From: Candidatus Auribacterota bacterium
Lineage (GTDB): Bacteria > Auribacterota > Tritonobacteria > UBA1439
NCBI GenBank assembly: GCA_026392015.1
Contig: JAPLCW010000020.1
Coordinates: 1-40,571, forward strand
Reading direction: 5' to 3'
DNA length: 40,571 nt
Shown: positions 8,702 to 17,364 of the stretch, piece by piece
Numbering within the stretch: position 1 is the stretch's first letter
How the letters are laid out: each line of letters starts with the position of its first letter
The notes under the pieces: generated by a model
Seen by the model: the letters and a program-made list of their open reading frames with translations, nothing else
Database searches by the model: none
What the model was told of the DNA's origin: nothing
Position numbers and translations under genes: made by a program

Positions 8702-9901
8702 TTGATCACACAAAAACATCTACCACCGCTTAAGTCAGCACGGGCGTGGACCGGTGCGAGCGCAGCCGCTTTCTTTGCGTTGCTCGTCGCGGTATTCCTT
8801 CCTCCCCTCTATAAAGGCTTTTCGCGCGATCTCTCCTGGATTTTCGCACTGCGCCCTCTCCCGGCAGCGGCGGTCGGCGCTTCTCCGCTTTACAGGGAGG
8901 ATTTTGTACAGGGAGAGGAACTCACCCGGTCGGTCCACTGCCCCAGCCTGGTGGATCTCCATGACGGGAGCCTGCTTGCGTTCTGGTATGGGGGGACAAG
9001 GGAGGGCGCTTCGGATGTGGCGCTCTATCAGGCGACATGGAGTGGAAGAGACCGAAAGTGGACTAGCGCCTGTCCTCTGACCGATTCCGCGCATGCGCGC
9101 ATCGATCTCGATCGCTACATAAGAAAGATCGGCAACGCTGTCCCGTACAGGGATGCTCGTGGGAGGATATGGCTCTTCTATGTGACCGTCTCTCTCGGCG
9201 GCTGGTCGGGAAGTTCCATCAACTACATGGTTTCAGAGGACGACGGCTGCACGTGGAGACAGGCGAAACGCCTGGTCACCAGCCCTATTCTTAATATGGG
9301 CACGCTTGTGAGAAGCGCGCCGGTCGAGTACTCCGATGGATCAATCGGGCTGCCGGTGTATTCCGAGCTCTGCGGCAAACGCGGAGAGTTATTGAGGCTC
9401 GCGACGGATGGGACCATCCTCGATAAAATATGGATCACGCGCGATCGAACGTTTCTCCAGCCTTCCGTTGTCCCTCTGGATACAACACGGGCGATTTCGT
9501 TCTTAAGGAACAGCGGGGAGGAGTCGAGGCGCATCTTCAGATCTGATAGCGGTGACGGAGGAAGGAGCTGGTCGGCCCCATGGCGGATGACCCTTCCGAA
9601 TCCGGATTCGGCGGTAATCGGATTGAAGGCGCGGGATGGCGAGCTCCTGCTCGTGTTCAATAATATGGTCATCGACAGGGATGACCTTTCTCTCGCGCTA
9701 TCAACGGATGAGGGGCGCAGCTGGAAGATAGTCCACGAATTTGAGAAAGGGATGCCCCCGGAGGGAGAAGATATCGAGGGGTTCTCCTATCCGTTCCTTA
9801 TACAGTCGGACGACGGGCTATTCCACCTTCTGTATTCATGGAACAGGAAGCGCATCAAACATGTCTATTTCAATGAGGCGTGGCTGAGGAGCATGATATG
9901 A
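8702..9901 (+). CDS. Membrane-anchored sialidase (BNR-repeat) family protein
   Basis: 399 residues. One N-terminal membrane segment (about 18-38) is followed by a six-bladed sialidase-type propeller with Asp-box motifs SEDDGCTW (near 180), SGDGGRSW (near 285) and STDEGRSW (near 340). It resembles predicted neuraminidases of COG4692. The typical substrate-carboxylate arginines of true sialidases cannot be assigned by eye, so glycosidase activity is not proven. The TTG start at 8702 lies just after an in-frame stop. The next gene overlaps its stop codon by four bases (ATGA), which implies translational coupling with the membrane protein. The anchored propeller probably faces the periplasm or the cell surface. 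Confidence 0.75.
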   Translation: MITQKHLPPLKSARAWTGASAAAFFALLVAVFLPPLYKGFSRDLSWIFALRPLPAAAVGASPLYREDFVQGEELTRSVHCPSLVDLHDGSLLAFWYGGTREGASDVALYQATWSGRDRKWTSACPLTDSAHARIDLDRYIRKIGNAVPYRDARGRIWLFYVTVSLGGWSGSSINYMVSEDDGCTWRQAKRLVTSPILNMGTLVRSAPVEYSDGSIGLPVYSELCGKRGELLRLATDGTILDKIWITRDRTFLQPSVVPLDTTRAISFLRNSGEESRRIFRSDSGDGGRSWSAPWRMTLPNPDSAVIGLKARDGELLLVFNNMVIDRDDLSLALSTDEGRSWKIVHEFEKGMPPEGEDIEGFSYPFLIQSDDGLFHLLYSWNRKRIKHVYFNEAWLRSMI

Positions 9902-10512
9902 TGTTCCGCTTCTGCGATCGGTATATCTTTTTCGCCAGCGTCTTTTTCCTGCTTTCGGCGGCAGCTCTTCGAACGTGCAGAAAACGGCAATGTTCCATGG
10001 GGTTGAAGCTCTCCCTCTCCATCATGTATCTCGTCATCCTCCTGGTTCCGATTGAAGGCGTTCGGGTGTATGTTTATCTGCGCGGTATCGCGAACGGCGT
10101 GAGCATCGTCACCGTCTCTATTCTTGGAAGCCTGTTCATTCGCGAAATATCCGGGAAGGAGTTGCTTCCGGCCGCGGACAGGAGGCTGCTTTGGTGCATG
10201 GCGGGAATCGCAGGGCTCCTCTTGTATCCGTCGGCTATCGGCATGTTTCCATGGGATATGTACCGCATCGGCTATCGGCCGTTGCTGCTGTTGATTATAC
10301 TTCTGGCATTTTCCTTGCTGTCATGGGCAAGGGGATTTCGCGCTGTCGCTCTGTGCGTTGTGCTTGCAGTGGCTGCGTTCAGTTGGCACACTATGGAATC
10401 TGATAATCTTTGGGATTATCTGACAGACCCATTTATCACCATTTTTGCATGGGTTTGGATGATAAGAAGAACATTTGGGGGGATTTTTCGACGCAAGGTC
10501 CGGGGTATATAA
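9898..10512 (+). CDS. Polytopic membrane protein of unknown function
   Basis: About 204 residues with five to six hydrophobic segments (for example FFASVFFLLSAAAL, LSIMYLVILLVPI, LLLLIILLAFSLL, VALCVVLAVAAFSW) and a basic C-terminus. I do not recognise a family. The ATG at 9898 overlaps the stop of the sialidase-like gene as ATGA, so the two are almost certainly translated together and may form one complex. Translation could also start at 9901, one codon later. Confidence 0.65.
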   Translation: MMFRFCDRYIFFASVFFLLSAAALRTCRKRQCSMGLKLSLSIMYLVILLVPIEGVRVYVYLRGIANGVSIVTVSILGSLFIREISGKELLPAADRRLLWCMAGIAGLLLYPSAIGMFPWDMYRIGYRPLLLLIILLAFSLLSWARGFRAVALCVVLAVAAFSWHTMESDNLWDYLTDPFITIFAWVWMIRRTFGGIFRRKVRGI

Positions 10513-10567
10513 ACCACGGATGAACACGGATTGTCTCACGTGGTTCAATTGTGAGAGGGGAGAAAGA

Positions 10568-10700
10568 TAAGGGGTCACTTATGGGGTGTCCATTGATGTA
10601 TATGTCATTCCTGCGAAAGCAGGAATCCAGGTTTTATGCTGGATCCCCGCTTTCGCGGGGATGACAACTGGAATGAATACCCCCCATAAGTGACCTCTTA
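10568..10700. repeat. MITE-like element, copy 3, with 19-bp terminal inverted repeats
   Basis: TAAGGGGTCACTTATGGGG at 10568-10586 is inverted at 10682-10700 with one mismatch. Inside are two hairpins, CCTGCGAAAGCAGG and CCCCGCTTTCGCGGGG. This is the cleanest copy of the family also seen at 126-289 and 3972-4155. It separates the membrane-protein operon from the DUF2344 gene and could act as a terminator. Confidence 0.75.
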
Positions 10701-10751
10701 CCTCGGGTGGCAGTTTTACCTTGCCGCTTTCTTGGAATTTGAGATAATAGT

Positions 10752-11420
10752 ATGCGCTCCATGTACAGAGTTACCTATTCGAAGGAAGGGCTTATCAAGT
10801 TCATCTCCCACCTCGATCTTATCAGGCTCTGGCAGAGAGCGTTACGTAGAGCCGGGGTTAAGGTGGAGATGTCGAAAGGTTTTTCGCCCCACCCGCGTAT
10901 TTCTTTTGGACCCCCGCTGCCCCTTGGTGTTGCAGGAAGGGTGGAACTGATGGATGTGGAAGTCGCCGGCGGGGAAAGTCTCACGATGGATAGGCTTAAT
11001 TCTTTCCTCCCCAGTGGAATACGCGTTCATGAGGTTCGCCCTGTTTCAGATCAAGGCAGATCGCTCTGTGCGGCGATCAACCGTGCCAGCTACGAAGTGG
11101 AATTTGAAAAAGCTGTTGAGCGTGAGGTAACCTCGAAGGTAGAGGCATTGCGGGCTTCCCCCAGCCTTGTGACACACAGGAAGACTGAGAGGGGGGAACG
11201 CTGTCGCGATATCAGAAATCTGATCGAGGAGATCGGGGTTGGAGAAGGTGGTGAGGAGCGAGTGGTCGTTCGATTTACCGTGAAAGTGGGAGAGATGGGA
11301 AACCTCAATCCCTATGAGCTGCTTGAAGGATTCCTCGGCTGGCCCGAGGAGCGGATCCGCAAGCTGACTATCACACGAACGGCGCTTTTCTCACAGAGTG
11401 TAATTCCTCAGTTGCGGTAG
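10752..11420 (+). CDS. DUF2344 / TIGR03936 radical-SAM-associated protein
   Basis: 222 residues beginning RVTYSKEGLIKFISHLDLIR, then MSKGFSPHPRISFGPPLPLG, the diagnostic start of DUF2344. In most bacteria this domain is fused to, or next to, a B12-binding radical SAM protein (family knowledge). Here it stands alone and no radical SAM gene is in the window. It lies directly upstream of ribonuclease G, a neighbourhood conserved in many phyla and usually continuing to rplU-rpmA, which is not the case here. Function is unknown; a role in RNA or ribosome modification is a guess from context. An alternative ATG is at 10761. Confidence 0.85.
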   Translation: MRSMYRVTYSKEGLIKFISHLDLIRLWQRALRRAGVKVEMSKGFSPHPRISFGPPLPLGVAGRVELMDVEVAGGESLTMDRLNSFLPSGIRVHEVRPVSDQGRSLCAAINRASYEVEFEKAVEREVTSKVEALRASPSLVTHRKTERGERCRDIRNLIEEIGVGEGGEERVVVRFTVKVGEMGNLNPYELLEGFLGWPEERIRKLTITRTALFSQSVIPQLR

Positions 11421-11761
11421 GGGAGAATGCATGTGTGTCCGGCTCCTCGATCCAGGAATCTCAGGGTCGGGGGGAAGGGAATGAAATCCCCCGGGGACAA
11501 TCTCACTACCGGTGCGCGGGTTTGACTGCCACCTCATGTGACTGAGGTATTGCCAGAGAGTGTATTTTATAAACAGGAGGCCGCGAGAAGCAGTGCGGGG
11601 TAGACGAGAGGTCGATCCCACACGGCGCGGGAATAAGGTGAGCGAAGATTACGCACGCAGATTTATAAACGCATACGAGAGCATTCCCCTGCGAAGCGAG
11701 GGGACACGCCTGCGTCCTTCGACCACATCCCCGTCGGGCGGCCCGGAAAGGACTTGTAGCA
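11421..11761 (+). promoter_or_regulatory. Long structured leader upstream of rng
   Basis: About 340 bases without a credible gene. It contains several strong hairpins: GGGGGA...TCCCCC near 11470-11494, ACCTC...GAGGT near 11531-11549 and CCCCT-N8-AGGGG at about 11686-11702. RNase E/G mRNAs in other bacteria are autoregulated through a structured 5' leader (knowledge). The same is inferred here only from position and folding potential. Confidence 0.35.
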
Positions 11762-13297
11762 ATGGACAAGCAGATTATCATCAATGTGGAGGCGCAAGAG
11801 ACGCGCGTCGGTGTCCTGGAGGATGGAAAGCTCCAGGAAATTTTGATCGAGCGGCAGCAGGAAAAAACGCTCGTCGGGAACATCTATAAGGGGACTGTGC
11901 GGAACGTTTTGCCGGCTATTCAGGCCGCGTTTGTGGATGTCGGCCTCGGCCGCAACGGATTTCTCCACGTCTCGGACATTACCAACGAGGTTGCCGCGTG
12001 CAGGGAAATCGCGGGCGAGGAGGTAGAGGGCCTCGGCGTCACGGGCAAGGATCTCAAGCGAGAGTCAATCGATAAGATGATCCAGAAGGGGCAGGAGCTT
12101 CTCGCCCAGATCATCAAAGAGCCGATCGGGACGAAGGGAGTCCGTCTCTCCACAAATATCTCCATTGCCGGGCGATACCTCGTGATGATGCCGGGGGCCC
12201 AGCAGATCGGGATTTCCCGCCGCATCGCCGATTTTGAAGAGCGCAGGCGCCTGAGACACATCCTGAGGCAACTCAACATCCCCAGGGACATGGGATTCAT
12301 TGTCCGGACAGTGGGACAGGGAGCAACACAGGAAGATTTCCAGAAGGATATCAGCTATCTCACCGACCTGTGGCGGGGCATCCAGAGGCAAATTCCCGCC
12401 GCCCCATGTCCCGCGCTGATACACGAAGAGCTCAACCTTATCCTCCGAGTACTCCGCGATGCGCTCACCGAGGATGTTTCGAAAATTGTTGTCGACTCCA
12501 AGGAAGAGTATAAAAACGTCCAGCGTTTCGTCAACGCCCTCATGCCGAATATGTCGGCGAAGATTCTTTACCATGGAGGGCGGGACCATATCTTTGACTG
12601 CTATGAGATTGACAAGGAAATCGAAAAAGCGCAGCGCAGGAAGGTATGGCTCAAGTGCGGCGGTTATCTCGTCATCGAACAGACGGAGGCGATGGTTGTG
12701 ATCGATGTCAACAGCGGGCGCTGCCTCGACAAGAAGAGTCTCGATGAGACTATTCTCGCCACAAACCTCCAGGCGGTGGATGAGGCGGCCCGGCAGATCA
12801 GGCTGCGCAATATCGGAGGGATCATCATCATCGATTTTATCGACATGAGCCTCAAGCGGCACCAGCGCATGGTGGAGAAGGCGATGCAGAAGGCCGTCAA
12901 GAGGGATAAGGCCAAGACCAACATTTTCCCGATTTCCGCTCTCGGCATCCTTCAGATGACGCGCGAGCGCGTGAAGGAGAGCTTGAGCGAAGCAGTCTAT
13001 GAGTCATGCCTGTACTGTGGCGGGAGCGGAAGGGTGAAATCGATCGAGAGCATGAGCATAGAGGTTCAGCGCCTCATCAAGCTCGCCCTGCGCAGCGGCC
13101 GGCGACTGCGGAGGCTCCTGATACGAGTGCAGGCGCACCCGAAGGTCTGTCAGAGACTCGAAAAGGAAGATCGCGAGACCGTAAGGGAACTCGAGCGGCA
13201 TTTCAGCGGTGCGGTGTCCTTTCAGCCCAATGAGGATTTGCACATCGAGACCGTGCGCCTGTACAACGACCGGACGGGGAAATTGATCGACATTTAA
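11762..13297 (+). CDS. rng: Ribonuclease G/E family endoribonuclease
   Basis: 5'-end-sensing endoribonuclease acting in rRNA maturation and mRNA decay. The 511-residue product has an N-terminal S1 domain (GNIYKGTVRNVLPAIQAAFV, HVSDI), the 5'-sensor segment with GTKGVRLSTNISIAGRYLV, and the DNase-I-like catalytic core. Within that core, VIDVNSG (D315) and IIDFIDM (D358) match, with the same 43-residue spacing, the two metal-binding aspartates of E. coli RNase E. A zinc-link-like CLYCGGSG is near residue 417. There is no long C-terminal degradosome scaffold, so it is RNase G-like. GGAAAGGA precedes the ATG at 11762. Confidence 0.93.
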   Translation: MDKQIIINVEAQETRVGVLEDGKLQEILIERQQEKTLVGNIYKGTVRNVLPAIQAAFVDVGLGRNGFLHVSDITNEVAACREIAGEEVEGLGVTGKDLKRESIDKMIQKGQELLAQIIKEPIGTKGVRLSTNISIAGRYLVMMPGAQQIGISRRIADFEERRRLRHILRQLNIPRDMGFIVRTVGQGATQEDFQKDISYLTDLWRGIQRQIPAAPCPALIHEELNLILRVLRDALTEDVSKIVVDSKEEYKNVQRFVNALMPNMSAKILYHGGRDHIFDCYEIDKEIEKAQRRKVWLKCGGYLVIEQTEAMVVIDVNSGRCLDKKSLDETILATNLQAVDEAARQIRLRNIGGIIIIDFIDMSLKRHQRMVEKAMQKAVKRDKAKTNIFPISALGILQMTRERVKESLSEAVYESCLYCGGSGRVKSIESMSIEVQRLIKLALRSGRRLRRLLIRVQAHPKVCQRLEKEDRETVRELERHFSGAVSFQPNEDLHIETVRLYNDRTGKLIDI

Positions 13298-13464
13298 CTT
13301 CTTTTAGTGACGGTATTGCCAATACGTAGTAGATAATTCCTTCATAATGCGTCAACTGTAAACAAAATATGGCGGAATATTCAAATAGCAATTTGGTTGT
13401 AACATCTTCTGAAACAACAAAATATCTAATACGCCTTAGCTTAGTTCTTAAGGAGGGGGGAATG

Positions 13465-14592
13465 ATGAGAGCGACATTACTAGCGGTCGCGAGTGTTCTA
13501 ATTGCGGCGGGATTGTGCGGCGTGGCGGCTGCGGGGAGCATGGATTCTCCCGGCCTTCCGGCGGCAGGGAGCGGGATGTATTCGCTCTCACAGATCTATG
13601 ATTACGTGAACTCGGGGAAAGAGACAACTCCTATCCCCGCTTTCCAGGAACCGGGTTCAGCTCCCGGCTCGACGATGAGGACGACGTCGGAGATCTACGA
13701 CATTATCCATGGAAGCCTCTCCCAATGCGAGATCCATCCTGAAGATGTGACATCCGGAAAAAAATATTTTTCAACGATTCCGGGCTGGTGGGGTGTGAGG
13801 ATAGGCGGAACGCCGATGCCTACAGGCACTCCAACAATTACGCCAACGCCCTCGATTACACCGACAGTGACAATTACACCAACAACAACACCGACACCGA
13901 CTTTTGTCTGCGGCGTATCTATAATCACGGACAGTGACGGAAACACCTACCAGACTGTCCAGATTGCCGCACAGTGCTGGCTGAAGGAGAATTTAAAGAC
14001 ACGTAAGAAACCCAATGGAGACGCGTTACCCACCAGCCCGCGTGGATTTTGGGGATATCCGAATGGACAAGGCGGATGTTCCAGCTCTGTAGATTGGGAC
14101 CTGAACGGCTCTTACGATTGTGGAGATCAGGATGGGTTGTTGTATAAATGGGATACAATGATGAATGGATCTACGACAGAAAGCGCTCAGGGCATATGCC
14201 CCGATGGCTGGCATATAGCCAGCCACAATGAATGGACGGATTTGGAGCGGGCAGTGTGTACCTCGGTATGCCCGGCCTGCGACTGCGCGGGAGAGTTTCC
14301 GAAAAATACAACTGACATCAATGTATGGTTGGGACCGGATGGAAAAGGAGTATCGACGACCCTGCAAACGGTGAGTTCCAGTACATTCAGTGGCCATGTA
14401 ACCGGAGCGTATTATTCAGGCACGTCAAGCTACGCCAACAGGGGATCCAATGGATACTATGGGACCTCTACGAACCCGAGCAGCGCACCATGGTTTCGTG
14501 TTATAAACAATAACTCAGAACCGCATCGTGTATGGCGCGGGACCTATTACTACGGCGCCGACGGACTCTCTGTCCGGTGTCTCAAGAACTAA
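13465..14592 (+). CDS. Secreted FISUMP-domain protein
   Basis: The ATG at 13465 is 8 bases after AGGAGG and opens a signal peptide (MRATLLAVASVLIAAGLCG). A frame open from 13369 would put 32 residues before it, which is less likely. After an 85-residue region with two related YSLSQIYDYV / STSEIYDII-type segments comes a TPT linker (about residues 115-145). The 'Fibrobacter succinogenes major paralogous' domain follows: DSDGNTYQTVQIAAQCWLKE, GLLYKWDTM, CPDGWHIASHNEW and the closing GLSVRCLKN. The domain is common in outer-surface proteins of Fibrobacteres, Bacteroidetes and candidate phyla. Its function is unknown; adhesion or substrate binding is inferred. It belongs with the TPT-linker proteins on the right, but I found no sigma-54 promoter before it. 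Confidence 0.85.
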   Translation: MRATLLAVASVLIAAGLCGVAAAGSMDSPGLPAAGSGMYSLSQIYDYVNSGKETTPIPAFQEPGSAPGSTMRTTSEIYDIIHGSLSQCEIHPEDVTSGKKYFSTIPGWWGVRIGGTPMPTGTPTITPTPSITPTVTITPTTTPTPTFVCGVSIITDSDGNTYQTVQIAAQCWLKENLKTRKKPNGDALPTSPRGFWGYPNGQGGCSSSVDWDLNGSYDCGDQDGLLYKWDTMMNGSTTESAQGICPDGWHIASHNEWTDLERAVCTSVCPACDCAGEFPKNTTDINVWLGPDGKGVSTTLQTVSSSTFSGHVTGAYYSGTSSYANRGSNGYYGTSTNPSSAPWFRVINNNSEPHRVWRGTYYYGADGLSVRCLKN

Positions 14593-14703
14593 TCCGGCAA
14601 TCTGGCAATTTGGTTATCCGCGGGCGTGCGGGTGTTGCGCGCTTTCTCCCCAGCGGAGATAACTATAAGGGTTAGATAATTGAGAAAGGTGTCCCGCCAA
14701 TAA

Positions 14704-14880
14704 TTACGGGACGAGCCTCTTCGACAGCAGGAAGTCCCGAAGGCATTCCGCAATGAGCCTGTGCGCCGTCCGGGATGGATGGGGATCATCCGCATGGAGC
14801 CAGCATATCTCTGGGTAAGGCCTGCCCTGAGAAGCAGCGTATTCGAAAAGTTTTTGAGAACAATCGCAATAGTGGAAGCC
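14704..14880 (-). pseudogene. C-terminal remnant of an SGNH/GDSL-type hydrolase
   Basis: The minus strand reads about 58 codons to a stop at 14704, with HADDPHPSRTAHRLIAECL near the end. This is the Asp-x-x-His block and following helix that close GDSL/SGNH esterases. No catalytic Ser block exists upstream, because repeat sequence (from about 14885) replaces the rest. I read this as a 5'-deleted gene fragment. Confidence 0.45.
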
Positions 14881-14899
14881 AGTGTTGCATAAATCTCTT

Positions 14900-15035
14900 A
14901 AGCTTGTCATCCCCGCGAAAGCCTGCCTATGCCGAAGCGGCTTCGCGCAGGCAGGCGGGGATCCAGGACTTATAAACGCTTTTCTGGATTCCCGCTGGAG
15001 TTTACCCTCGTGAAAACGGGGGCGGGAATGACAGC
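14900..15035. repeat. Dispersed palindromic repeat with GTCATCCCCGCG arms
   Basis: GTCATCCCCGCGAAAGCC near 14906 is inverted toward the right end as GGCGGGAATGACA (15022-15034), with an inner GCCTGCC...GGCAGGC stem. Words such as TTTACCCTCGTGAAAACGGG are shared with elements at 126-289 and 3972-4155. Apart from this and the hydrolase remnant, 14593-15284 holds nothing I can support. Confidence 0.5.
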
Positions 15036-15284
15036 GTTGCTGTAAAAAAGCGTTAGTGACACAGTAGTGCACCATTTAATCTCCGACAGTTTTCCGCAAT
15101 CAGACAAACTACATTTAAAAATCTCTCGACCTTGCCTCGTGCCCGCCAGCAGACTCCGTCTCGCAAGAGGGGAGAAGTTCCACGCCCGCGCAGAATACAA
15201 GAGATCCTTGGATGATAGGTACTAGAGTAGGATATCCGCGGAATTCAGCATTATTCTATTGTGGCAAATCCCGCCTGATCCCCA

Positions 15285-15325
15285 CTGTTCAAGATCTGAA
15301 CAGCAACTGTTCAATAATCGAACAG
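15285..15325 (+). promoter_or_regulatory. Class I enhancer pair (CTGTTC palindromes), unit 1
   Basis: Two 19-bp palindromes, CTGTTCAAGATCTGAACAG (15285-15303) and CTGTTCAATAATCGAACAG (15307-15325), 22 bp apart start to start. They lie 159 bp (start to start) upstream of the sigma-54 promoter at 15444. The arrangement is that of enhancer sites for an NtrC-type activator dimer pair. Confidence 0.8.
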
Positions 15326-15443
15326 TTATCAATAGCTGCTCCTTGATTATAATTCCTTCATCCTAATTTATCATAAGTCATAATTAATTGTGGTGGAGTC
15401 TATAGTGAATTGTTTTTGATTATTTTATCGGAAATATCATCAT

Positions 15444-15460
15444 TTGGCATGAATCTTGCT
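15444..15460 (+). promoter_or_regulatory. Sigma-54 promoter, unit 1
   Basis: TTGGCATGAATCTTGCT matches the -24/-12 consensus with GG and GC 10 bases apart. The predicted start is near 15471, leaving a leader of about 130 bases before the GTG at 15601. Confidence 0.85.
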
Positions 15461-15493
15461 TACATCGAAATAAGGCGATGGATTAAGAACAAA

Positions 15494-15571
15494 ATGCGGA
15501 GATTGTGTAGGAAAGGAGGTGATATTATTGAGAAGGATCACGACGCTCAAGAAGTAATCGAAAAAGTGTAG
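15494..15571 (+). CDS. Possible 25-residue leader peptide
   Basis: Between the predicted start and the tail-fibre-like gene, ATG at 15494 opens a 25-codon frame (MRRLCRKGGDIIEKDHDAQE...) ending TAG at 15571. A full-length Shine-Dalgarno match, AAAGGAGGTGAT (15512-15523), lies inside it and would also serve a nine-codon frame from TTG at 15528. No related peptide is recognised. It may be a leader or chance. Confidence 0.3.
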   Translation: MRRLCRKGGDIIEKDHDAQEVIEKV

Positions 15572-15600
15572 TGTTTGCCTAAGAAAAGGGGGGGTGAAAC

Positions 15601-17118
15601 GTGAAAAAGTTAGATATTTTCGGCTTCATTGCTATCCTCGCGTGTATGATTGTTGCGGGTTTTACACCAACGGTCTCCTGCGCGGATGATATCACATGCG
15701 AAAATTTGCATGTGACTCAGGATTCCCAGTTGAATGGCCAGTTGAGTATTGGCCCGGATATAAAGATTAAAGAAGAGGTGGATAAAAATTTGTTACGCAT
15801 TGACACTGGGGAGATTCCTGGAGCAGATGGTGATCGCAGGGACATAGTAATCCCATGCAGCGCAAATGATGGTGGTCAAATTGTCATATCCCCTTCAACG
15901 AGCAGTATATTTAAGGAAGGCGGAGACGAATGGTTTGGATTGGGAGAAGAATCGCATTTCAATTCAATCGTCGACGTGGGACACCTGTCTGTTGAAGGCT
16001 CGTCATGGCAGGGATGGCCCTTTGTAGTAAATACATGGGGCCAGACCGGCGATTGGCTTAGGGTCGCGAGATTCTACAGCCCGAATATTCCGAATGGAAG
16101 GCATGTAACTATGCATCTGGGGAAATCAGATTCAGATAAAAATAGCGCTGAAATTTCCTATTTCCACGCAGGAGATAACTCTCTTAATAACAGGCTGTGT
16201 TTAGGGGTATGGGGTAATGCGGAAACAATAAATATTTTGAGAAGTGGCAGTGTCGGTATAGGGATAACTAATCCGGATTCAAAATTGCAGGTGAATGGCA
16301 CCGTAAGGAGCGAAGGTTTCAGTAATTCCAATGGTACCGCAGGACAGCCAAGCTATCGATTCCAGGCCGATTCCAATACGGGAATGTATCTTGCGGGGGG
16401 AGACATGCTCGCATTTACGACGGGGGGCGCGGAGAAACTAAGAATTGGCAGTAATGGCAACGTCGGCATCGGGACGACGGGGCCTAGAGCCAAATTAGAC
16501 GCTGCTCAAGGAGGTGTGTTTAATCAAGTGGCGGTAGGGTCAAATCCATTTGGTTCATTGCCCTATCCGTATGAAAGCATTCAATTGCCGTCATGGGCTA
16601 ATCTTCGGCTCAACTTCGGCTCAAAAGAGACTGTATTCTTTGAGAACAGAGGCGATGTAACTTTTACGGGACCTATACACGGCACAGTGGATGCGGCAGG
16701 ATGGGCGGATGAGGCGGAGACGGCTGAGTATGCCTTTGCAGCGGGTGAGTCGGATTGCACAAACGGTTGGTGTCACGTGGCGGAGATGAGATATGTGGTA
16801 GAGGATGCGGAAACTCTTGCTGATGGTGATGTGGTCTGCCTCGAGCAGGGCAAGATCGTAAAGTCTCGTGAAAAGAACAGCAGGGGTGTGAGGGGAGTCA
16901 TCGAGTATCGTCTAGGAAAACCGATGGTGATCGTTGCAGGACTTTACCAGATCAACGTTATAGGCCCCGTGAAATGTAATGATCTCCTCGTGACCTCCGA
17001 GGCGCCCGGCTACGCGATGGCGAACAACGACGCGAAGATAGGCACCGTCATTGCGAAGGCGGACGAGGATTTTACCGGCGAGAAAGGGGTGATAAGCTGT
17101 TACATCCAGGGAATGTGA
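15601..17118 (+). CDS. Secreted phage-tail-fibre-like protein
   Basis: 505 residues with a signal peptide (FIAILACMIVAGFTPTVSCA). The middle carries the GIG-type repeats found in tail fibres and secreted trimeric proteins (SVGIGITNPDSKLQVNGTV, NVGIGTTGPRAKL). The last 120 residues, from HVAEMRYVVEDAETLADGD to ANNDAKIGTVIAKADEDFTG, form the conserved domain that ends many tail-fibre-domain proteins (usually ...GKALEPFDSG...). Likely a fibrous, trimeric surface or extracellular protein (inference). GTG start at 15601 after a G-rich SD. It has its own sigma-54 promoter. Two gene fragments elsewhere (24201-24458 and 34840-34935) derive from the same family. Confidence 0.75.
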   Translation: MKKLDIFGFIAILACMIVAGFTPTVSCADDITCENLHVTQDSQLNGQLSIGPDIKIKEEVDKNLLRIDTGEIPGADGDRRDIVIPCSANDGGQIVISPSTSSIFKEGGDEWFGLGEESHFNSIVDVGHLSVEGSSWQGWPFVVNTWGQTGDWLRVARFYSPNIPNGRHVTMHLGKSDSDKNSAEISYFHAGDNSLNNRLCLGVWGNAETINILRSGSVGIGITNPDSKLQVNGTVRSEGFSNSNGTAGQPSYRFQADSNTGMYLAGGDMLAFTTGGAEKLRIGSNGNVGIGTTGPRAKLDAAQGGVFNQVAVGSNPFGSLPYPYESIQLPSWANLRLNFGSKETVFFENRGDVTFTGPIHGTVDAAGWADEAETAEYAFAAGESDCTNGWCHVAEMRYVVEDAETLADGDVVCLEQGKIVKSREKNSRGVRGVIEYRLGKPMVIVAGLYQINVIGPVKCNDLLVTSEAPGYAMANNDAKIGTVIAKADEDFTGEKGVISCYIQGM

Positions 17119-17197
17119 GAATTTGAGATAGGTACAGGCCGCTATTCTCTGTTCAAGTAGGCTTATAGATGCGCAGCATCGGAGGGTGAAGAAGATA

Positions 17198-17270
17198 GTT
17201 CGTAGCCGAGACTTGTAGCCAAGGCACAGAGCCGGGACTCGTGACCGCGACTTAAGTCTCGGCTACGAAC
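17198..17270. repeat. Perfect 17-bp inverted repeat (GTTCGTAGCCGAGACTT)
   Basis: 17198-17214 and 17254-17270 are exact inverse copies. It lies between the convergent tail-fibre and response-regulator genes, where a bidirectional terminator would be expected. A related copy is at 35156-35202, and degenerate words occur near 23836-23900, so it is a dispersed family. Confidence 0.65.
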
Positions 17271-17364
17271 GATGATAATTCCTCTCTTGATCGCGCTATT
17301 TTAGGCAGCTTTTTAGTGGTGAGGGAAGAACACTCTCCCTTTAAAGAAGGAGGGGATGATAATC

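Noticed and set aside
11440..11560. Cobalamin riboswitch before rng
   Set aside because: Only fragments look similar. The conserved B12 box and the CCCGCNACTG core are not matched, so it is kept as a structured leader only.
12065..12862. Minus-strand frame opposite rng
   Set aside because: Overlaps the catalytic core of ribonuclease G completely and shows no recognisable motif.
15285..15325. CTGT...ACAG palindromes as LexA/SOS boxes
   Set aside because: The gap is 11 bases, not the 8 of the CTGT-N8-ACAG box. The sites come in fixed tandem pairs about 155 bp before sigma-54 promoters, and no SOS gene is near.
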